Source: Eubacteriales bacterium (GTDB lineage: Bacteria > Bacillota > Clostridia > Oscillospirales > Oscillospiraceae). Taken from it: a stretch of DNA of 64,000 nt. Of the stretch, positions 7,068 through 17,827 are shown piece after piece. The stretch spans positions 1-64,000 of the forward strand of contig JAUNNH010000007.1 of NCBI GenBank assembly GCA_030531505.1, read 5' to 3'. Both the position numbers and the translations under genes were made by a program. Every line of letters begins with the position of its first letter. Position 1 is the stretch's first letter. Under the pieces are notes generated by a model, which saw nothing but the letters and a program-made list of their open reading frames with translations, did not search any database and was not told where the DNA came from.

Positions 7068-10000
7068 GACCGCTGTATCTGGAAATGACCGCCTTCGGCT
7101 CCTATGCCGATACGACGGCGGTCCCCTTTGAGAAGCTTTCGCATGGCCTCTGCCTGGTGACGGGCGATACCGGTGCGGGCAAGACCACGATCTTCGATGC
7201 GATCGTGTTTGCCCTCTACGGTGTGGCGAGCGGACGGGACCGCACGCAGGATATGCTGCACTGCGACCATGTCCCCAAATCGACGGACACGGTGGTGACG
7301 CTGCGCTTTGCCCAGAGCGGCAAGATCTATACCGTCACCCGCCGGCTCCACTTCAGCAAAAAACGCGGCACGGAGGATTCATACGGCCCGGCGGCTCCCA
7401 CGGCCACGCTCTGGGAGCCGGATGGGAAGATCACCGATGGCGCGACAAAGGTCACGTCCCGCTGCGAGGAACTGCTCGGTCTGAATGCGGAGCAGTTTCG
7501 AAAGATCATCATGCTCGCGCAGGGGGAGTTTCGGGAATTCCTCAACGCGGAGAGTGACAAGAAAAACGAGATCCTCGGCAAGCTCTTTGACAACGCGCCC
7601 TGGCTATGGTACCAGGAGCTGTTTGCCGGGGCGCGCGACGCGCTGCGTACCCGCCGGACAGCGAGCGCGGATCGCCTGCAGGCCCTGCTGCGCCTGAGCC
7701 TGCAGCTCCCACCGGAGATGCCGGATGAGGAACGGGAGGCCTTCCTGCCGGGGAACCCGGCGCTGCTGGAGTGCCTCGAGCACCTGATCGGGGAAGAGGA
7801 GCGGGAGGGTGAGGAGCAGCGCCAGAGCCGCGATGCACTCCGGGCACACATGGACGCGCTCCACGCGCAGCGCGGAGCGGCCGAGGCCATGAATGCCCGC
7901 TTTGCCGAGCTCGCTTTGCTTCGCAGCCGCTTGGATACGATGGAACAGCAGCGAGCCGCTTATGCACAGAGGCAGACGACACTGCTGCGGGCTGAGGTGG
8001 CCTATCGCATCGGGCGCCCCGCCGTGGCGCGCTTTGAACAGGCAGACGGCGCCATGAATAAGGCGCTGGAGGAACTGGAGCAGCTCAAGACAGAGGAGCA
8101 GAGCTGCGTCCTTGCCGTCGAGAAGGCACAGGCGGCGGTGGAGGCCGATACGCCGCGGCGCGCAGAACTCGCCGCGCTGGAGGCGGGCATCCACGCGCTG
8201 GAAGAGCAGCTCCCGCGCTACCGGGAACTGGAGGAGAGACGGAAGCGGCGCGCGGAAGCGGAGGAGGCAGCCCGTGCCGCGGCGTCGAAGTTCGCCGCGC
8301 ATACGGAAAAAGAAGAGAGACTGAAACAGGAACTGCAGGCAAAGCACGAGCGCTTTGCGGCGCTGGAGCATGCCGGAGCTGAGGCTCAGGAGCTGCGGGA
8401 CCGCCTTGCGCGCGCGCGGGAAAAATGCGAAGAGCTCGGCGGAAAAAACGGTCTGCGGGAAGCGGTTGCGTCGATCCTGCAGGCGGAGGAAAAAGAGCGG
8501 AGCGAGCGCGGTCTGCTTTTGCGTCTGACCGGCGAGGCCGGAGAGAGCGCGCAGCGATATAACGCGCTTTACCAGCGCTTCCTCGCCGGACAGGCGGGGC
8601 TGCTGGCGGAGAAGCTGCGCGAGGAGATAACGCTTCGGCAGGAGGCGGAATGCCCGGTCTGCCGCAGCCGCCTCTGCCGGGAGCACCTGCCGCAGCTTGC
8701 GGCGCTGCCGGCGGAGACACCGGACCGCGCGGCTGTCGACGCGGCGCGGGATGCGATGGAGCGGGCGGAGAAACGCCGCACCGAGAAGGAGACAGGCGTC
8801 GAGACGCTCGCAGCCTCGCTGGCGGACCGCCGCCGGGAGCTCGTAAGACGGGCGGAGACACTGCTCCCTGCCTGCGGAAGCTGGGAGGCGCTCATCGCGC
8901 CGGGCTTTTTGGAAAAGGCGATCGAGCAGGCGTCGAAGGACGAACAGACGCTCACGGAGGCCTGGGGACAGGCGCACGCACGGGAGGCCGAGCGGGAAGC
9001 GCTGAGCCGCCTGTTGCCGGAGGAGGAGCGTGCGCTGCAGGCCCTGCAGCGGGAGAGCGAAGAGCTGCGGCGTGCCGGACAAGAGCGGGACGTTCAGGTC
9101 CGCACCCTCGCCGCCGCCATAGAAGAACAGGAAAATCAGCTTCGCTTTGCTGATGCGGCCGCGGCGGATGCCGAGAAAGCCGCGCTCGCGCAGAGGCGGG
9201 AAGCCCTGGCACGGGAGCTGGAGGAACACCGCACGTCCCTGGAGGAAGCGCGGCGCACCGCCGACACGGTGCACGGCACCCGGGCGGAGAAAGAGAAGCG
9301 CCTGAGCGAGCTCTGCACGGAGCAGGCGGAGGCGCTCAGCGCCATGGACCGCGCACTCGCGCGGGCGGGCTTTGAGAGTCCGGCGGCGGTCGAGCATGCC
9401 CTGACCCCGATCGGGCAGGAGGACGGCGAAGGCTGGCTGAGGACGGAGCAGAAGGCGCTGAGCGATTACGAGAGCGACCGGAGGCACACGGCGGAGGAGC
9501 TTGAAAAGCTCGAAGGGCAGACCGCCGGAAAAGAACCCTGCGATCTCGCCGCACTGGATAAGGAGCTCGAAGCGCTCGGATCCCGGTATGCGCAGCTGGA
9601 TGCGCTTTGCGCGCAGCGGGAGAGCCTGCTGCAGAATCACCGCAGCGTCCGGGAACAGGCGGCCGCCTGCCTGGAAGAACTGGCGCAGACCGAGAGCGCC
9701 TGGAGCCGCCTGGATACACTGGCTTCACTCGCCGTGGGCACCAGCGGAGAGGGAGGCAAGCTCAGCTTCGACCGCTATGTGATGGGCGCGGTGTTCCGCG
9801 AGATCCTCGAGATGGCAAACCGCCGCATGGAACAGATGAGCGGCGGCCGATACGAGCTGGTACACAAGGCCGGCGCGGATCGGCGCAATGCCAAAGCCGG
9901 ACTCGAGATCGAGGTGCTCGACCACAACACCGGGCTGCAGCGCGGCGCGGGCTCGCTCTCAGGCGGGGAGTCCTTCTTCACCTCGCTGGCGCTGGCGCTG

Positions 10001-10249
10001 GGCCTCTCGGACGTCGTGCAGAATCACGCCGGCGGGAAACAGATGGACGCGCTCTTTATCGACGAGGGGTTCGGAACCCTGAGCGACGATGTGCTGGACA
10101 AGGCGCTGGAGGTGCTCGGCCAACTCACCGAGGGGAAGCGTCTGGTGGGGATCATCTCCCATGTTGACAAGCTCGATGAGAGCATCCCCCAGAAGATCCG
10201 CGTCCAAAGCGGGGAACGGGGGAGCACGCTCCGCCTGGAACTGCCCTGA
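7064..10249 (+). CDS. sbcC: Exonuclease SbcC, SMC/Rad50-like ATPase subunit
   Basis: ATP-driven partner of SbcD. The 1061-residue protein has Walker A (GDTGAGKTT, near residue 33), a long Glu/Arg/Ala-rich coiled coil, a zinc-hook apex CPVC (Cys530 and Cys533) almost exactly central, the return coil, the ABC signature LSGGESF, and Walker B (ALFIDEGFGTL). All parts needed for dimerisation and ATP hydrolysis are present. The coils are GC-rich and give long spurious antisense open frames. Confidence 0.95.
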   Translation: MRPLYLEMTAFGSYADTTAVPFEKLSHGLCLVTGDTGAGKTTIFDAIVFALYGVASGRDRTQDMLHCDHVPKSTDTVVTLRFAQSGKIYTVTRRLHFSKKRGTEDSYGPAAPTATLWEPDGKITDGATKVTSRCEELLGLNAEQFRKIIMLAQGEFREFLNAESDKKNEILGKLFDNAPWLWYQELFAGARDALRTRRTASADRLQALLRLSLQLPPEMPDEEREAFLPGNPALLECLEHLIGEEEREGEEQRQSRDALRAHMDALHAQRGAAEAMNARFAELALLRSRLDTMEQQRAAYAQRQTTLLRAEVAYRIGRPAVARFEQADGAMNKALEELEQLKTEEQSCVLAVEKAQAAVEADTPRRAELAALEAGIHALEEQLPRYRELEERRKRRAEAEEAARAAASKFAAHTEKEERLKQELQAKHERFAALEHAGAEAQELRDRLARAREKCEELGGKNGLREAVASILQAEEKERSERGLLLRLTGEAGESAQRYNALYQRFLAGQAGLLAEKLREEITLRQEAECPVCRSRLCREHLPQLAALPAETPDRAAVDAARDAMERAEKRRTEKETGVETLAASLADRRRELVRRAETLLPACGSWEALIAPGFLEKAIEQASKDEQTLTEAWGQAHAREAEREALSRLLPEEERALQALQRESEELRRAGQERDVQVRTLAAAIEEQENQLRFADAAAADAEKAALAQRREALARELEEHRTSLEEARRTADTVHGTRAEKEKRLSELCTEQAEALSAMDRALARAGFESPAAVEHALTPIGQEDGEGWLRTEQKALSDYESDRRHTAEELEKLEGQTAGKEPCDLAALDKELEALGSRYAQLDALCAQRESLLQNHRSVREQAAACLEELAQTESAWSRLDTLASLAVGTSGEGGKLSFDRYVMGAVFREILEMANRRMEQMSGGRYELVHKAGADRRNAKAGLEIEVLDHNTGLQRGAGSLSGGESFFTSLALALGLSDVVQNHAGGKQMDALFIDEGFGTLSDDVLDKALEVLGQLTEGKRLVGIISHVDKLDESIPQKIRVQSGERGSTLRLELP

Positions 10250-10260
10250 CCGGACAATAG

Positions 10261-10295
10261 ACAATCCCCCGGGATCTTCGATCCCGGGGGATTGT
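10261..10295 (+). terminator. Stem-loop after sbcC
   Basis: 15-bp perfect stem (10261-10275 with 10281-10295) and a 5-nt loop. There is no T-run directly after it, so it may be a weak or Rho-assisted terminator. Confidence 0.6.
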
Positions 10296-10326
10296 GCTGC
10301 CAGGGAGCATGTTTTAATTCCCCCTA

Positions 10327-10381
10327 TTGACAATAGGAGTTAAAGATGTTAAACTACGTGCAAGAGTTAGCACAAACTAAC
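10327..10381 (+). promoter_or_regulatory. Promoter and candidate operator of the DUF2325-DUF3793-flavodoxin operon
   Basis: TTGACA (10327-10332), 17-bp spacer, TAAACT (10350-10355). Just downstream, GTTAG-6-CTAAC (10366-10381) is a perfect inverted repeat near the expected transcript start, a position typical of a repressor site. The half-sites resemble the TTAG/CTAA ends of DtxR-family iron boxes, but the spacing is not canonical. Confidence 0.6.
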
Positions 10382-10397
10382 CGGAGGAGGCGAGACG

Positions 10398-10679
10398 ATG
10401 AGCGTCGTGATCGTAGGAGGAAACGAGTGTATGGAGCGCCGCTACAAGGAGCTCTGCCAGGCCTATAGCTGTGAGGCCAACGTCTTCACCAAGCCGCGCG
10501 GAGGCCTGAAAAGCAAGCTGGGCTGTCCGGATCTGATGATCCTCTTTACGGGCACGATGTCGCACAAGATGCTGCACGGCGCGCTCTGTGAGATCCGCGG
10601 GCAGAACACGAAGGTGGAATACTGCCGCAGCGCCTCGCTCTCCGCGCTTCGGAGCGTGCTCGAGAAGCACACGGCCTGA
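10398..10679 (+). CDS. DUF2325 domain protein
   Basis: Small 93-residue protein matching DUF2325: a Rossmann-like start (SVVIVGGNECMERRYKELC) and a middle segment (DLMILFTGTMSHKMLHGAL) where family members carry the DNxSH-like motif. Function is unknown. Such proteins sit next to DUF3793 and flavodoxin genes in anaerobic Firmicutes and are suspected to act in metal or redox homeostasis. An AGGAGG-type site (10382-10389) supports the start. First gene of a three-gene operon. Confidence 0.8.
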   Translation: MSVVIVGGNECMERRYKELCQAYSCEANVFTKPRGGLKSKLGCPDLMILFTGTMSHKMLHGALCEIRGQNTKVEYCRSASLSALRSVLEKHTA

Positions 10680-10731
10680 GGGAATAAGCGCGGCGTTTTG
10701 CGCAAATACTCACGGGAGAGGAGGAGAGGCT

Positions 10732-11283
10732 ATGAGCGATGATTTGCTGGTGCGCTGCTGCGCGCCGACCCTGGCGGGGATCAAGACCGGCAGCCTCTTT
10801 TCCTGCCCTTTTGAGGACCGGGAGGAGCTGCTGCGGGAGATCCGCCGTCTCAACCGGGCTTTTTCGCCCCGGGGCCTGTATCTGATCCCGCTGCGCTGCG
10901 GAGAGGGAAAGGCGCTGCTCTATCTCTTCCGCCCGGCTGAACTGAGGCGGGATCTGAGCGGTGCCGCCGCGCGGCAGATCCTGGCGGAGGCAGGCTATAC
11001 GAGTGAGGGAACCGGCCGCTGCGTGCAGTGCCTGCGCGAGCGTCTGAGCCGCGGCGGGGATTTTCCCCACGAGATCGGGCTCTTCCTCAGCTACCCCGCC
11101 GAGGATGTGCGCGGCTTTATCGACAATCACGCCCGCAACTGCAAGCTCGCGGGACCATGGAAGGTCTACGGCGATGTGGAGCAGGCGAAGCGGACCTTTG
11201 AGAAGTACCGCAAATGTACGGCGTCCTACTGTCGGTCCCTGCGTGCGGGCTTGAGCCTCGCGCAGCTGACAGTGGCAATATAA
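10732..11283 (+). CDS. DUF3793 family protein
   Basis: 183-residue protein of a conserved but uncharacterised Firmicutes family. Recognisable blocks are CCAPTLAGIKTGSLFSC near the N-terminus, a central LIPLRCGEGKALLYLFRP segment, FPHEIGLFLSYPAEDVRGFI and a C-terminal KCTASYC. Cysteines at both ends could bind a metal or cluster. GAGAGGAGGAGAGG (10716-10729) is a strong ribosome binding site. It lies between DUF2325 and a flavodoxin, an arrangement that suggests a shared redox or iron role. Confidence 0.8.
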   Translation: MSDDLLVRCCAPTLAGIKTGSLFSCPFEDREELLREIRRLNRAFSPRGLYLIPLRCGEGKALLYLFRPAELRRDLSGAAARQILAEAGYTSEGTGRCVQCLRERLSRGGDFPHEIGLFLSYPAEDVRGFIDNHARNCKLAGPWKVYGDVEQAKRTFEKYRKCTASYCRSLRAGLSLAQLTVAI

Positions 11284-11305
11284 GGCAGGAAAGGAAACGA
11301 ATACT

Positions 11306-11728
11306 ATGAGCAAAGCAGCAGTTGTTTATTGGAGCGGCACCGGCAACACCGAGGCCATGGCGAAGGCGGTCCTCCGCGGTGCGCAGGACGCCGGGGCGAG
11401 CGCGGATCTTTTCTCCGTCTCGAATTTTGATGCGGGAAAGGCCGCAGCTTACGACGGCATCGCCTTCGGATGCCCGGCCATGGGCAGCGAATCGCTGGAG
11501 GACAGCGAGTTCGAGCCGGTCTTCAACGAAGTGAAAACCGCTCTCGTCGGCAAGAGAGTCGCGCTCTTCGGCTCCTACGGCTGGGGCGACGGCGAATGGA
11601 TGCGCAGCTGGGAAGAGGACTGCGCCGCGGCTGGCATCACGCTTGCCGCGGAGAGCGTCATCTGCAACGACGCGCCGGACGATGATGCCATCGCCGCCTG
11701 CAAGGCTCTCGGCGCCGCCATCGCATAA
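11306..11728 (+). CDS. Flavodoxin
   Basis: Small FMN electron carrier, 140 residues, typical length. The phosphate-binding loop WSGTGNTEAMA is at residues 9-19, the Tyr/Gly loop is GCPAMGSE, and the second FMN loop is FGSYGWGDGEWM. In Clostridia flavodoxins replace ferredoxin when iron is scarce, which fits the putative iron-type operator ahead of the operon. Last gene before a bidirectional terminator. Confidence 0.92.
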   Translation: MSKAAVVYWSGTGNTEAMAKAVLRGAQDAGASADLFSVSNFDAGKAAAYDGIAFGCPAMGSESLEDSEFEPVFNEVKTALVGKRVALFGSYGWGDGEWMRSWEEDCAAAGITLAAESVICNDAPDDDAIAACKALGAAIA

Positions 11729-11740
11729 GGAAAACGCCAT

Positions 11741-11779
11741 AAAAAGAACGGATCGCCGATCGGCGATCCGTTCTTTTTT
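11741..11779. terminator. Bidirectional terminator between flavodoxin and the GH51 gene
   Basis: 13-bp perfect stem centred on 11759/11760 with A5 on the left and T6 on the right, so it can end both converging transcripts. Confidence 0.9.
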
Positions 11780-11790
11780 ATAAAGGAAAA

Positions 11791-14161
<2,371 letters not shown>

Positions 14162-14162
14162 G

Positions 14163-15068
14163 TCAATCCTCCTTTTTGAAGAAGCCCATGGCGATCAGCT
14201 GAATCAGGTTGACCGCCAGCACCAGACCGACCGCGGAGGCCATGCCCATGTTGTTCTTGTAGAAGCCCATCAAATACATGTAGCCGACGATCGTCCGACC
14301 TACGCCGCCCGGGTTGTTCTGGGCCCAGAGGGCTACCGACTCGGTGAACATGGCAAAGCCGCCGAGGACTGTGATCGTGATGACGTAGATCAGCACCGGC
14401 TTGATACCGGGCAGGGAGATATGGAAAAACTGCTGGACGGAATTGGCCCCGTCGATCTTCGCCGCCTCATAGAGTTCGCTCGGGATCGACTGCAGGCCGG
14501 AAATGTAGTAGATGATGTTGACGCCCATCCAGCGCCAAAGCGTCAGCAGGATGAGCACAAAGTTGCCCGTGTCGGCGAACATGAGCCAGTCCCGGGCGGG
14601 CTGACCGAAGAGTGCCAGCAGGCGGTTGGCAGGCGCCGTCTCCAGCGTGCCGAAAGCGAGCCGGAACACGATGCCGACGACGATGGTGGAGGTCAGTGCG
14701 GGGATGAAGTACAGCGATTTAAAAAAGCTCGGGAACTTCACGCTCCCGGAGTTTAAGATCACAGCAAAGATCAGGGGTACGATCGTGAGCACGACAACGT
14801 CCCAGAACGCGTAACGGAAGGTCGTCATGAGAGCCTGCTTGAAGTTGCGGTTGAACATCTTTTCATAGTTTTTTGTTCCGATGAACTCCACGCTGTTCGG
14901 CCCGTCGATCTTCTGAAAACTCATCAGGATTGTGCTGATGAAGGGGTAGAGATAGATGACGAGGAAAAAGATCAGAAAGGGTGCGATGAAGACATAGGGG
15001 ACCACCTTGGGATCCAGGAGCGGGTTGCGCCTGCGGAGGGGCCTGCCCGCTGAGGGTGTTTCGTTCAT
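14163..15068 (-). CDS. Sugar ABC transporter permease, MalF type
   Basis: 301-residue integral membrane subunit pairing with the MalG-type protein. A cytoplasmic N-terminal stretch rich in Arg/Pro precedes the first membrane segment (VFIAPFLIFFLVIYLYPF). The EAA loop is EAAKIDGANSVQQFFHISLP. It starts 93 nt after the binding-protein gene; the spacer carries a stem-loop. Confidence 0.92.
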   Translation of the reverse strand: MNETPSAGRPLRRRNPLLDPKVVPYVFIAPFLIFFLVIYLYPFISTILMSFQKIDGPNSVEFIGTKNYEKMFNRNFKQALMTTFRYAFWDVVVLTIVPLIFAVILNSGSVKFPSFFKSLYFIPALTSTIVVGIVFRLAFGTLETAPANRLLALFGQPARDWLMFADTGNFVLILLTLWRWMGVNIIYYISGLQSIPSELYEAAKIDGANSVQQFFHISLPGIKPVLIYVITITVLGGFAMFTESVALWAQNNPGGVGRTIVGYMYLMGFYKNNMGMASAVGLVLAVNLIQLIAMGFFKKED

Positions 15069-15097
15069 GTCCGTGCCTCCGTATATCGGGTTTAAAG

Positions 15098-15127
15098 CAG
15101 CCGGGACGGACGGATCCGCCCCGGCTG
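15098..15127 (-). other. Stem-loop between the binding-protein and permease genes
   Basis: 8-bp perfect stem (15098-15105 with 15120-15127) and a 14-nt loop, without a T-run. Such hairpins commonly protect binding-protein mRNA and raise its level over the permeases. Confidence 0.5.
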
Positions 15128-15161
15128 TGTTACAGGTTGTTCTGATTTGGCCGCGCCGCTC

Positions 15162-16439
15162 TTACATTGCGTCGCGCAGCTCATCCGCGCACGCGTGCGC
15201 GATCTCGGCCGGATCGCCGCCGCCGATGACCAGGTCATAGGCCATCTGGTTGCGGACGATATCGGCGGCCGTCGGGAACATGTCGGTGATGCAGGTGTCG
15301 GGGATGTCGTCCAGGACGGACTGCACCACATCAAAGATGTCGTCGCCGTAGTAGTCGAAGAACTTGTTGGGCGCCTTCATCTCCTCGGAGCCGTAGACGT
15401 CGGTCATGATCGGGTCGAAGCCGAGGATCAGCCAGGTATCCACGCAGCCCTCGAAGCTCAGCGTCGCATAGGCGAGCCACTCCTTGGCCACATCGACGTT
15501 CGGGCTGGTCTTCACAACTGCGGTGCCGGTGCCGCCCATCTGCGCGGACTTGTGACCGCCGTCAGACCACAGCGGCATCGGAGCGACCTTCATCTTACCG
15601 GACAGGTCGGGCATATAGTCGGTGAAGCGGTTGAGGTACCAGAACGGCATGCTGACAGAGGCGCAGTTGCCCTGGTCCATCCAGCCGTAGTACTCCTCGG
15701 CGTGGTGGTTGCCGCCCGGGCAGGCGACTGCCGTGCCGTCGTCGAGCATGCCTTTCATGAAGGCCAGGGTGTCGATGACGACCTGCTCGTCCATGCGGAC
15801 CTCATTGTCCGCGGTGAGCCAGTCGCCGCCGTGCTGGTTGACCAGGGGATAGATGCTCCAGCAGTCCTTGGATTCCCAGGTGCACATGGGCTTGCCGGTC
15901 TTTTCAAGCACGACCTTGCCGGCCTCATGGTAATCGTCCCAGGTCTTGATCTCCTTGTAGTCGATGCCGGCCTCCTCCAGAAGCTCGGTGTTGTAGAACA
16001 TCACGCAGGCGCCGATGTGGTGGTCGATGCCGTAGTACTTGCCGTTCACGGCATAGTTGTTGAAGCGGCTCATGACCAGATGGTCCTGCATGGGCTCCAC
16101 GATGTCGTTGAGCTCGGCGAGCTGGATGTCGCCCTTGAGATAGTTGGCGAACATGTTGATCTCGATATCGACGATATCGGGGGCGCCTTCGCCGGTCTGC
16201 AGAGCGATCGTCAGCTTGTTGTGCATATCCTCATAGGGATATACCTGCATGTCGATCTCCAGCTTGGGGTTGTCGGGATTGGCGTTCCACTTCTCCAGCA
16301 TCTCCTTGTAGAGCTGCGTGTGAAGCTCCTGGAACGTCCAAAGCGTCAGATGGATCGGCTCCTCGTTGTCCGCGAAGGACGTGACGCCGAGCGCCGAGAG
16401 CAGCGCGACGACCAAAAGAATTGCCAACAGCTTTTTCAC
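15162..16439 (-). CDS. Extracellular sugar-binding protein of the arabino-oligosaccharide ABC transporter
   Basis: 425-residue family-1-type solute-binding protein. It begins at GTG (16437-16439) preceded by AAGGAGG with 8-nt spacing. The N-terminus is a signal peptide (MKKLLAILLVVALLSALG) ending SFA-DNEEP. There is no lipobox cysteine, unlike most Gram-positive binding proteins, so it looks like a type I-cleaved or membrane-retained protein. The rest shows the usual alpha/beta lobes (LTLWTFQELHTQLY; GKYYGIDHHIGACVMFYN; DQGNCASVSMPFWYLN). First gene of its operon, behind a LacI-type operator. Confidence 0.9.
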   Translation of the reverse strand: MKKLLAILLVVALLSALGVTSFADNEEPIHLTLWTFQELHTQLYKEMLEKWNANPDNPKLEIDMQVYPYEDMHNKLTIALQTGEGAPDIVDIEINMFANYLKGDIQLAELNDIVEPMQDHLVMSRFNNYAVNGKYYGIDHHIGACVMFYNTELLEEAGIDYKEIKTWDDYHEAGKVVLEKTGKPMCTWESKDCWSIYPLVNQHGGDWLTADNEVRMDEQVVIDTLAFMKGMLDDGTAVACPGGNHHAEEYYGWMDQGNCASVSMPFWYLNRFTDYMPDLSGKMKVAPMPLWSDGGHKSAQMGGTGTAVVKTSPNVDVAKEWLAYATLSFEGCVDTWLILGFDPIMTDVYGSEEMKAPNKFFDYYGDDIFDVVQSVLDDIPDTCITDMFPTAADIVRNQMAYDLVIGGGDPAEIAHACADELRDAM

Positions 16440-16464
16440 GTTTTTTTCCTCCTTATATCAAGAT

Positions 16465-16522
16465 GAACGTTAACCCTTTCGGGCCTTGTCTATATGTTAA
16501 CGTTAATTTAAGCAAAAGTCAA
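16465..16522 (-). promoter_or_regulatory. Promoter of the arabino-oligosaccharide operon with two LacI-type operators
   Basis: On the minus strand: TTGACT (16517-16522), 17-bp spacer, TAACAT (16494-16499). The perfect palindrome TTAACGTTAA (16497-16506) overlaps the -10 box, and a second AACGTT-centred site (16464-16473) lies downstream of the transcript start. Their centres are 33 bp apart, three helical turns. The central CG is the hallmark of LacI-family operators. The divergent regulator at 16675 is the obvious ligand. Confidence 0.8.
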
Positions 16523-16589
16523 GACACATTCTGCGATATGTTTGATAATTTTGTTGAGATTGACTAAAAAGAAACGCGGATGTTCTACG

Positions 16590-16618
16590 TTTCCTTTTTT
16601 CCCCCTTTGCGGTATAAT
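16590..16618 (+). promoter_or_regulatory. Promoter of the LacI-family regulator
   Basis: TATAAT (16613-16618) with a weak TTTCCT at 16590-16595, 17-bp spacer. The leader carries a small 7-bp hairpin (16628-16650). Confidence 0.6.
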
Positions 16619-16674
16619 ACGTGAAAAGCCCGTTTTCGCGGAGAACGGGCAGGCGACAGGAGGCAGGGAGACAG

Positions 16675-17700
16675 ATGAGAGCGTTTCGGGTCACATTGAA
16701 GGATATCGCGCAGGCCTGCGGGTATTCCGTCAATACGGTCTCGCGCGCCCTGCGCGGGGACGAGCATCTGTCGGAATCGACGCGCAGCCTGATCCGCGAG
16801 GCCGCCGGCCGTATGGGTTATATCCCCAACACGATGGCGTCCTCCCTGCGCTCGGGGCGCAGCCGCATGATCGCCGTCATCGTCAACGACCTGCGCAACC
16901 AGCATTACTGCGATCTTATCAACCGCATGGACCGCGAGCTGCGCGCTAGGAACTATAATCTGATGATCCTCTGCATGCAGCTGGAGGACGCGCTCGCAGA
17001 GAAGCTGATCCATACGGCGATCTCCCTCTCCGTGGACGGGATCCTCTATTTCCCGAGTCTTGGGCAGCGGCACTACGTCGAGTATATGCTCGACAACGGC
17101 ATGCCCTTCGTCCTGCTGGACCGCCGCGTCAATGAGCTGGACGCGGATACGGTACGCTGTGACGACGAGCAGGGCGGTTATCTCGCCGGGCGGCACCTGG
17201 CAGAGCTTGGGCACAGGCGTTTTCTCTTTCTTTCGGGTATGGAGCTGAGCAGCTCGCAGATCGACCGCCTGAGCGGCTTCCGGCGCGCTCTGCGCGAGGG
17301 CGGTCTGCCGGAGGACTGCGTGCGAGTGGTCCCCGGAGCGCAGGTGGAGAGCGCGCTGGCCGGCAATGAACTCGGGAAGCTGATCCTTCCCAAAGATTAT
17401 ACAGCGATCGTCTCCTTCCGTGACGAGGTGGCCTATCCGGTGATGCATGCGCTGCGGGAGCAGGGCTTCTCCATCCCCGGGGACGTCTCGATCATCAGCT
17501 TCGACAACCTCCGGGCCGAGGATCCTTCCCGGCCGTGCCTGACCAGTATCTATGCGGCGGACGAGAATATCGCCGCCCTCGGGGTGCGGATGCTGCTGGA
17601 GCGGATCGAAGAGCCGTCGCTCCCGCCGCGCAACATGGTCCTTCCTGTCCGGATCTATGAGCAGGGGACCACGGCGCCGCCGGCGAAAGAAAACGGATAA
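16675..17700 (+). CDS. LacI-family transcriptional regulator
   Basis: 341-residue repressor or activator. The N-terminal helix-turn-helix and hinge are TLKDIAQACGYSVNTVSRAL (about residues 7-26). The periplasmic-binding-protein-like sensor domain follows (IAVIVNDLRNQHYCDLINRM; VDGILYFPS; FVLLDRRVNE; YTAIVSFRDEVAYPVMHAL; DVSIISFDN). The start at 16675 follows AGGAGGCAGGGAG; an upstream in-frame GTG at 16621 has no site. It is divergent from the arabino-oligosaccharide operon and most likely represses it until an arabinose-type inducer binds. Confidence 0.92.
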   Translation: MRAFRVTLKDIAQACGYSVNTVSRALRGDEHLSESTRSLIREAAGRMGYIPNTMASSLRSGRSRMIAVIVNDLRNQHYCDLINRMDRELRARNYNLMILCMQLEDALAEKLIHTAISLSVDGILYFPSLGQRHYVEYMLDNGMPFVLLDRRVNELDADTVRCDDEQGGYLAGRHLAELGHRRFLFLSGMELSSSQIDRLSGFRRALREGGLPEDCVRVVPGAQVESALAGNELGKLILPKDYTAIVSFRDEVAYPVMHALREQGFSIPGDVSIISFDNLRAEDPSRPCLTSIYAADENIAALGVRMLLERIEEPSLPPRNMVLPVRIYEQGTTAPPAKENG

Positions 17701-17708
17701 CAGCAAAG

Positions 17709-17740
17709 CCGGTGCGGCCGATATGGCCCGCACCGGTTTC
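17709..17740 (+). terminator. Terminator-like hairpin after the LacI regulator
   Basis: 9-bp stem (17709-17717 with 17728-17736) followed by TTTCTC, a weak T-run. Confidence 0.6.
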
Positions 17741-17747
17741 TCTCCCC

Positions 17748-17776
17748 TTGCGTCGGGACCTGCCCCATGCTATAGT
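17748..17776 (+). promoter_or_regulatory. Promoter of the aldo/keto reductase gene
   Basis: TTGCGT (17748-17753), 17-bp spacer, TATAGT (17771-17776). Confidence 0.75.
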
Positions 17777-17827
17777 ATAAAAATGGTAGAATAATGAAGC
17801 GTGTTCACGGCGAAAGGAGCAAGTGAT

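Noticed and set aside
7604..9640. 678-codon minus-strand open frame inside sbcC
   Set aside because: Mirror of the Glu/Ala/Arg-rich coiled coil of SbcC.
10366..10381. CIRCE-like heat-shock operator
   Set aside because: CIRCE is TTAGCACTC-N9-GAGTGCTAA; only a TTAGCAC resemblance exists here and the inverted half is different.
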